Shown piece after piece: positions 59,742 through 64,000 of a stretch of DNA of 64,000 nucleotides (the stretch's first letter is position 1; each line of letters starts with the position of its first letter). The stretch is from JAZTZP01 sp045637525 (lineage in GTDB: Bacteria > Bacillota > Clostridia > UBA1381). The stretch is taken from assembly GCA_045637525.1 (NCBI GenBank), contig JAZTZP010000044.1, forward strand, positions 29,506-93,505, in the 5' to 3' direction. The notes under the pieces were generated by a model. That model searched no databases. It was not told where the DNA came from and worked only from the letters and a program-made list of their open reading frames with translations. Both the position numbers and the translations under genes were made by a program.

Positions 59742-59995
59742 TATTTATTTGCCTCCTTTTCCCAAGGCCATGGCGAATCAATCCATTTGAATGTGTCGTA
59801 CATAGCCGCGCTGAACGCACTAAGCGGACCGCATTTTTCTTCATATTCATTAATAAGATTTTTTAATTTCTTAACCAGGTCTTTAAAAATATTAAATGCC
59901 TTAGCATCGTCGGGATGTGTATCTAAATAAAGAAGCATATCATATGCCGCAAAGTTATAGTTTTGTATTTGTTTTAACAAACTCTCTTTATCCAA
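59741..59995 (-). CDS. cotJB: Spore coat protein CotJB
   Basis: An 84-residue spore coat component. MDKESLLKQIQNYNFAAYD at the start and a C-terminal CGPLSAFSA with DTFKWIDSPWPWEKE are characteristic of CotJB. In B. subtilis the cotJABC operon is transcribed by SigE in the mother cell. The start is TTG at 59995 behind a GGGGG stretch and it overlaps cotJA by eight bases; the stop overlaps the start of cotJC by one base. The genes are therefore one tightly coupled operon. Confidence 0.9.
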   Translation of the reverse strand: MDKESLLKQIQNYNFAAYDMLLYLDTHPDDAKAFNIFKDLVKKLKNLINEYEEKCGPLSAFSAAMYDTFKWIDSPWPWEKEANK

Positions 59996-60173
59996 TTACA
60001 CTACCCCCTATCTGTTTGCAAACTTTTCCGTATTCGTTAATACTTAAAATCAGTTCAGGAAATACAGAACCGTTTTCGAGCGCTTCTTCTGCACAAAGTA
60101 TTTTGTCAAGATATTGCCACGGTACGTAAGCATATCCGACACAACCACAATTATTTTTGCAATTTTCAGCCAT
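59988..60173 (-). CDS. cotJA: Spore coat-associated protein CotJA
   Basis: A 61-residue protein with GYAYVPWQYLDKILCAEEAL, the CotJA family core, and SVFPELILSINEYGK. It is cysteine-rich at the N-terminus (AENCKNNCGCVG). The longer frame starting at 60314 is rejected: ATG at 60173 has a GGGATGATT-type ribosome-binding site and the family begins here. It heads the cotJABC operon. Confidence 0.85.
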   Translation of the reverse strand: MAENCKNNCGCVGYAYVPWQYLDKILCAEEALENGSVFPELILSINEYGKVCKQIGGSVIG

Positions 60174-60198
60174 AAAATCATCCCTTACTATAAATTTA

Positions 60199-60233
60199 AT
60201 ATCACGGATTTTCTCCGTAGTATATAATATGAC
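60199..60233 (-). promoter_or_regulatory. Possible mother-cell sigma promoter of cotJABC
   Basis: On the minus strand CATATTAT (60224-60231) fits the SigE -10 pattern CATAnnnT. A good -35 (ATATT type) at 13-15 bases upstream is not clear. An ACGGA/TCCGT hairpin lies just downstream (60199-60213). Tentative. Confidence 0.3.
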
Positions 60234-60270
60234 AAAAATCCTCAAATTGTGCTGAAATTTTCGTAAAATA

Positions 60271-60298
60271 ATAAGGACTGTGAGTGAACAGTCCTTAT
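60271..60298 (-). terminator. Terminator after gyrB
   Basis: Perfect 11-base arms ATAAGGACTGT (60271-60281) and ACAGTCCTTAT (60288-60298) with a six-base loop, just past the gyrB stop codon. On the minus strand the tail reads TATTTTACG, moderately T-rich. Confidence 0.85.
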
Positions 60299-60303
60299 CA
60301 GCC

Positions 60304-62226
60304 TTATATATCAAGATTTGTTACATATTTAGCGTGCTTTTCAATAAATTCACGACGAGGTTCAACCTTTTCTCCCATAAGAATAGTAAATGTCTGGTCT
60401 GCCTGTATTGCATCCTCAAGCGTCACACGAAGCATAGTACGGGTTTCCGGATTCATGGTAGTTTCCCAAAGCTCGGAAGCATCCATTTCTCCAAGACCTT
60501 TATAACGCTGAACTTTTGCACCCTTGCCCATTTCTTCTAAGAGCATATCACGCTCATTATCCGAATATGCGTAACGTTCTACCAGATCCTTATTCTTGCC
60601 TTTAAACACCTTAAATAGTGGTGGTTGTGCGATGTAGACGTGACCATCTTCAACTAACGGACGCATATGTCTGAAGAAGAATGTTAACAGTAGTGTTCTG
60701 ATGTGAGAACCATCGACATCGGCATCGGCCATTATTATAACCTTACCGTATCTGAGCTTTGAAAGATCCATACCGTCATTACCGATACCGACACCTAACG
60801 CCTGGATTATCGGCAAAAGCTTCTCATTACCGTAAACTTTATCAACTCTTGCTTTTTCAACATTAAGCATCTTACCCCAAAGCGGAAGAATTGCCTGAAA
60901 ACGTCTGTTTCTTCCCTGCTTTGCACTACCTCCCGCTGAATCTCCCTCGACGATATATAATTCCGAATAATCCTCATATTCGTCAATACATCTTGCAAGC
61001 TTGCCGAGCAGTGAAGAGCTTGTAGCCTGTGAATTTTTACGGCTTGCCTCTCTTGCTTTTTTTGCTGCCTCTCTGGCTCTTGATGCGGCAAGTGTTTTTT
61101 CAACAATAATTTTTGCCACTTTCGGATTTTCTTCCAAAAATGCATCAAATTTATCATTTAAAGCAGTTTCAACCAAAGCTCTTGCTTCACTGTTACCAAG
61201 CTTTGTTTTAGTCTGACCTTCAAACTGAGCTTCCATAACCTTAACGCTTACAACAGCAGTAAGCCCTTCTCTTGTATCTTCACCGGATAAGTTTTGCTCT
61301 TTTTCCTTCAGAATGTTTGTCCGACGTGCATAGTCGTTAAGAACTCTTGTTAAACCTGCCTTAAATCCGGTTTCGTGAGTTCCGCCGTCTATTGTATGAA
61401 TATTATTAGCAAAGCTTAGAATACTCTCGCTATATGCAGTAGTGTATTGCATTGCAACCTCAACAGCCATACCCTCACGGGTTGCTTCAAAATACACAGG
61501 CTCATCATGCAAGACATCCTTACTGCGATTGAGATATTTCACAAATTCTATAATACCGCCCTCAGCGTAAAGATTTTCAGTTATCTTATCCTCTGTACGA
61601 CAATCTGTTAAGATTATACGTACACCCTTATTCAAGAAAGCCTGTTCACGCAAACGCTTCAAAAGTATTTCATAGTCAAATTCAAGAGTTTCAAAAATCT
61701 CACCGTCCGGCTTAAATGTAATCTTTGTACCTGTTTTGTCTGTATCACCGATTATCTTAAGTGCGCAGGTTGGCTTACCTCGTTCATAGCTCTGATAGTG
61801 TATGTGTTTACCGTCTGATACTTCAACCTCTAAGCGTTCGGACAAAGCATTAACAACCGACGAACCAACTCCATGAAGACCTCCCGAAACCTTGTATCCG
61901 CCACCGCCGAACTTACCGCCTGCATGAAGAATAGTGAGAACAACTTCTACCGTCGGTATTCCTTGTTGAGGATGTATTCCGACCGGAATACCACGTCCGT
62001 TATCGGTAACGGTAACTGAATTGTCGGCATTAATATCTACATTAATGCAATCACAGTATCCTGCCAAAGCTTCGTCAATTGAATTATCGACAATCTCATA
62101 TACCAGGTGATGAAGACCGGGTGACGCCGTAGAACCGATATACATGCCGGGACGTTTTCTTACCGCGTCTAATCCCTCTAATACCTGTATCTGACTTTCA
62201 TCATATTTTGTTTCAATTTTTTCCAT
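60304..62226 (-). CDS. gyrB: DNA gyrase subunit B
   Basis: A 640-residue type II topoisomerase ATPase subunit. The GHKL site includes EIVDNSIDEALAGYCD and DNGRGIPVGIH; the ATP lid is KVSGGLHGVGSSVVNAL. The Toprim domain begins with EGDSAGGSAKQGRNRRFQAI and has the metal aspartates in IIMADADVDGSHIRTLLL. C-terminal QRYKGLGEM is typical. gyrA is not downstream as it usually is; the cotJ operon follows instead. Confidence 0.97.
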   Translation of the reverse strand: MEKIETKYDESQIQVLEGLDAVRKRPGMYIGSTASPGLHHLVYEIVDNSIDEALAGYCDCINVDINADNSVTVTDNGRGIPVGIHPQQGIPTVEVVLTILHAGGKFGGGGYKVSGGLHGVGSSVVNALSERLEVEVSDGKHIHYQSYERGKPTCALKIIGDTDKTGTKITFKPDGEIFETLEFDYEILLKRLREQAFLNKGVRIILTDCRTEDKITENLYAEGGIIEFVKYLNRSKDVLHDEPVYFEATREGMAVEVAMQYTTAYSESILSFANNIHTIDGGTHETGFKAGLTRVLNDYARRTNILKEKEQNLSGEDTREGLTAVVSVKVMEAQFEGQTKTKLGNSEARALVETALNDKFDAFLEENPKVAKIIVEKTLAASRAREAAKKAREASRKNSQATSSSLLGKLARCIDEYEDYSELYIVEGDSAGGSAKQGRNRRFQAILPLWGKMLNVEKARVDKVYGNEKLLPIIQALGVGIGNDGMDLSKLRYGKVIIMADADVDGSHIRTLLLTFFFRHMRPLVEDGHVYIAQPPLFKVFKGKNKDLVERYAYSDNERDMLLEEMGKGAKVQRYKGLGEMDASELWETTMNPETRTMLRVTLEDAIQADQTFTILMGEKVEPRREFIEKHAKYVTNLDI

Positions 62227-62266
62227 AGTTATATTCCTTTCTTAAATGCATTTTTAGTACATTTTA

Positions 62267-62533
62267 TTATTCTTCAGTTAAATCCGACGACTGATAACGC
62301 CTGAGCAAAGTATTTGATGAAATTGAAGATATATAAACCTTCCTCGCACCGTTATTATCGGTAAGTACATAAGTTTTCGGTAAATCATCTGTTGCGTTTA
62401 TGATAATACCGTCATTTTGTGCCTTCTTTAAAAAAGATCTTCCTGTGCGTGATACAGTGGTGTTTTCCATATCAAACACACCTATTATCTCGCTTTTTTT
62501 TATGATTATATCGTTTCCTACGTGAAGATACAT
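62267..62533 (-). CDS. remB: RemB-family (YaaB) DUF370 regulator
   Basis: An 88-residue protein with a DUF370/RemA-B fold. MYLHVGNDIIIKKSEIIGVF and SRTGRSFLK are characteristic. It lies between recF and gyrB, the conserved position of yaaB/remB in Firmicutes near oriC. In B. subtilis RemB takes part in control of matrix genes; the role elsewhere is unknown. It starts one base after recF ends. Confidence 0.85.
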   Translation of the reverse strand: MYLHVGNDIIIKKSEIIGVFDMENTTVSRTGRSFLKKAQNDGIIINATDDLPKTYVLTDNNGARKVYISSISSNTLLRRYQSSDLTEE

Positions 62534-62534
62534 T

Positions 62535-63623
62535 TTAACCTCCCGTTACAGTACCTGACACTACGTTAAAAATTTTTGCATTACCATAATTTTCAAAAAT
62601 ATCAGTATCAGTACACGTTATAAGAACTTGTTTACCTTCTATTTTATTCCATAAGTATTTTCTTCGATTTACATCAAGCTCACTCATTATATCGTCGAGT
62701 AGTAAAACAGGATACTCCTCTTTGATTTCGTTTATATAGTCCGCCTGCGCAATTTTTAATGACAGTGCCGCGGTTCGTTGCTGTCCCTGCGAAGCGTATA
62801 AGCGTATGTCTTTGTCGTTAACAAAAATGTCGATATCATCTCTTTGTATTCCATATTTAGACGATCCGAATTCAATTTCCCCGGCTGAATGCTCCTCTAA
62901 ATATTTAAAGTACGAATCATAAGTAACATCTTTTATATTAACTCCGCTGTTATATCGTATTTTCAGTTTTTCAGATGAAATATCCGATTGGATTGACGTA
63001 GCAAGACGGTTAAGAATTTCTATAAATTCTATTCTGTAATTCATTATTTTAACGCCTTCTGTCGCTAATGCACTGTTCCATATTTCAAGTGTTGAATCAG
63101 ACTTTTTCTTTGTGAGCTTCATTCCCTTCAGAAGGCTGTTTTTTTGAATTATGGTTTTATTATACGTTATAAGAGCAGTGAGATAGCCGGGATACAACTG
63201 ACTAAGTGCCGAATCCATAAACCGCCGTCGCTGTGACGGAGACCCTTTAACAAGACCTAAGTCCTCCGGTGTGAAAAACACAGCATTAAAATAACTCATC
63301 AAAGCACTCAGCTTAGAAATTGCCACGTTATTGATTTTAATATTTTTCTTACCGGTTTTGTCTACCAGAAAAACGCCGCTAAACTTCCGTTCCAAATCGA
63401 AAAAATCCATCTCAACCCGAAAGAAGTCATTTCCGAAACGAATAAGCTCGGTATCTTGCTTTGCACGAATACTTTTACCGCGACAAAACAGATATACTGC
63501 TTCTAAGATATTCGTTTTTCCCTGAGCATTATTTCCGCAAAAAATATTTGTACCATTTATTAATTTTATAGTTTGCTCATCATAATTTCTGAAATTATTG
63601 AGAGTTAATGAAGAAACATGCAT
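62535..63623 (-). CDS. recF: DNA replication and repair protein RecF
   Basis: A 362-residue SMC-like ATPase that loads RecA at gaps. Walker A is FCGNNAQGKTNILEA; the N-terminus VSSLTLNNFRNYDEQTI is typical. The signature YASQGQQRTAALSLKIAQ and Walker B LLLDDIMSELD are intact. It overlaps yaaA by one base, in the standard yaaA-recF-remB-gyrB order. Confidence 0.95.
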   Translation of the reverse strand: MHVSSLTLNNFRNYDEQTIKLINGTNIFCGNNAQGKTNILEAVYLFCRGKSIRAKQDTELIRFGNDFFRVEMDFFDLERKFSGVFLVDKTGKKNIKINNVAISKLSALMSYFNAVFFTPEDLGLVKGSPSQRRRFMDSALSQLYPGYLTALITYNKTIIQKNSLLKGMKLTKKKSDSTLEIWNSALATEGVKIMNYRIEFIEILNRLATSIQSDISSEKLKIRYNSGVNIKDVTYDSYFKYLEEHSAGEIEFGSSKYGIQRDDIDIFVNDKDIRLYASQGQQRTAALSLKIAQADYINEIKEEYPVLLLDDIMSELDVNRRKYLWNKIEGKQVLITCTDTDIFENYGNAKIFNVVSGTVTGG

Positions 63624-63838
63624 TATCTTACTGTAATCTCCTCTGTTTCATCTTCAAAATCTACCTTAACAAAGTCTCCCGGGCGTATTTTTTTACCACG
63701 CATAAGACATTGTTCACCGTTTACTGAAACAATACCGTCATTAATCATCATTTTAGCAACGCCTCCTGTTGGAGCAACGTCGCTGAGCTTTAAGAGCTGA
63801 TCCAATTTGATATACTCAGTTGTAATTTCTATTTCCAT
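63623..63838 (-). CDS. yaaA: S4-domain RNA-binding protein YaaA
   Basis: A 71-residue S4-like protein: YIKLDQLLKLSDVAPTGGVA, then KMMINDGIVSVNGEQCLMRGKK and RPGDFVKVDF. In Firmicutes it lies between dnaN and recF and is sometimes called rlbA. Here no dnaN follows upstream; a plus-strand ORF starts instead 130 bases away. GGAGG lies before the ATG. Confidence 0.85.
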   Translation of the reverse strand: MEIEITTEYIKLDQLLKLSDVAPTGGVAKMMINDGIVSVNGEQCLMRGKKIRPGDFVKVDFEDETEEITVR

Positions 63839-63886
63839 ATTTATCCTCCCTGCAAATTATCACGTTTTGTTAAGTTAAATGAAAGT

Positions 63887-63970
63887 TGAGATCTTGAACT
63901 CCTTGTGGTATAATAGTAATAACGACAAAACTATTACCTCCCAAAATTTGAGAAAGGAATCAAGATCTCA
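63887..63970. repeat. Nested inverted repeats before the right-edge ORF
   Basis: Outer 11-base perfect arms TGAGATCTTGA (63887-63897) and TCAAGATCTCA (63960-63970), inner arms TAATAGT (63911-63917) and ACTATTA (63930-63936). A promoter lies within: TTGAGA (63887-63892), 16-base spacer, TATAAT (63909-63914). The second outer arm abuts the ATG at 63971 and would hide the start in RNA. Confidence 0.7.
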
Positions 63971-64000
63971 TGAATACTATTATATCACATTGTTGCCCAA
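63971..64000 (+). CDS. Unidentified ORF running off the window, possibly of a mobile element
   Basis: Only ten codons are visible (MNTIISHCCP). GAGAAAGGA at 63950-63958 is the ribosome-binding site and TATAAT at 63909-63914 the -10 box. The nested repeats, the opposite orientation to yaaA and the absence of dnaN suggest an inserted element, but the protein cannot be named. Confidence 0.4.

Noticed and set aside
1..64000. tRNA, rRNA and CRISPR arrays
   Set aside because: Read on both strands by eye without finding a T-loop/acceptor combination, rRNA blocks or regularly spaced repeats; a dedicated tRNA scan was not possible here.

Overview
The window is AT-rich DNA from a spore-forming Firmicute, most likely an anaerobic, fermentative member of the Clostridia. 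Grounds: spore genes (cotJABC, cwlD, yunB), consensus sigma-A promoters with short T-tailed terminators, strong Shine-Dalgarno sites, a Rex/L-lactate dehydrogenase pair, an NfnAB-type electron-bifurcating transhydrogenase and a biotin-dependent Na+-pumping decarboxylase. No rRNA, tRNA or CRISPR array was recognised.

Layout. (1) 1-3.2 kb: 3' part of a GH39 glycosidase, an AraC-type regulator and an MgtC-family membrane protein, each with a clear terminator; promoters are visible for the last two. (2) 3.3-14.2 kb: a long co-directional run ilvA - HD protein - recX - rimO - pgsA - ttcA-like - argJ - Asp23 protein - fakA-like - recG, many genes overlapping by a few bases. (3) 14.3-24.8 kb: fabF, an RsuA/RluB pseudouridine synthase, then a five-gene carboxyltransferase/Na+ pump cluster (mmdA, oadG, biotin carrier, oadB, oadA), proC and nfnAB. 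(4) 24.9-28.9 kb: enolase-superfamily dehydratase, GH16 protein, SDR, then ldh. (5) 28.9-41.8 kb: cwlD (minus strand), rex, a P-loop/Asp23 fusion, uvrB, a small protein, uvrA, thrS without TGS domain, yunB, ligA and a GME-fold-like protein. (6) 42.0-50.6 kb: an accessory block with an XRE-desulfoferrodoxin fusion, metallophosphoesterase, DUF5714, rhodanese lipoprotein, methyltransferase, large WG-repeat protein, HipA-like kinase and T5orf172 protein. (7) 50.66-60.2 kb: a cotJABC spore-coat operon whose cotJC is split in two. (8) 60.3-63.8 kb: gyrB, remB, recF and yaaA (minus strand), then an unidentified plus-strand ORF running off the window.

The main discovery is in region 7. The C-terminal two thirds of cotJC (50659-51060) and its N-terminal third (59556-59741) lie 8.5 kb apart in the same orientation, separated by an element carrying a large serine recombinase next to one end, a small resolvase, a resolvase homologue that has lost its catalytic residues, a 73-residue protein, one unknown gene and a 1098-residue secreted LRR/Ig-like/cysteine-peptidase-like protein. 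The halves share only the trinucleotide ACC (GGT on the coding strand) at the breakpoints. Removing 8498 bp between the two copies restores a 194-codon cotJC reading frame with all expected manganese-catalase ligands. The circular junction would carry inverted GCAAAAT arms symmetric about the core. This is the architecture of a skin-type intervening element, excised by a serine recombinase so that a mother-cell gene becomes functional. Whether excision occurs and is tied to sporulation is inference.

Other observations of note: an exact GIIGGADGPT match between the OadB Na+-site motif and a lipoprotein-rhodanese 25 kb away; paired oxaloacetate-type and methylmalonyl-CoA-type carboxyltransferases around one biotin carrier and one Na+ pump; a P-loop/Asp23 fusion; an XRE/superoxide-reductase fusion; a structured leader with alternative terminators in front of the element's secreted cargo; and a second, orphan copy of the cotJC 3' end at 41945-42011.
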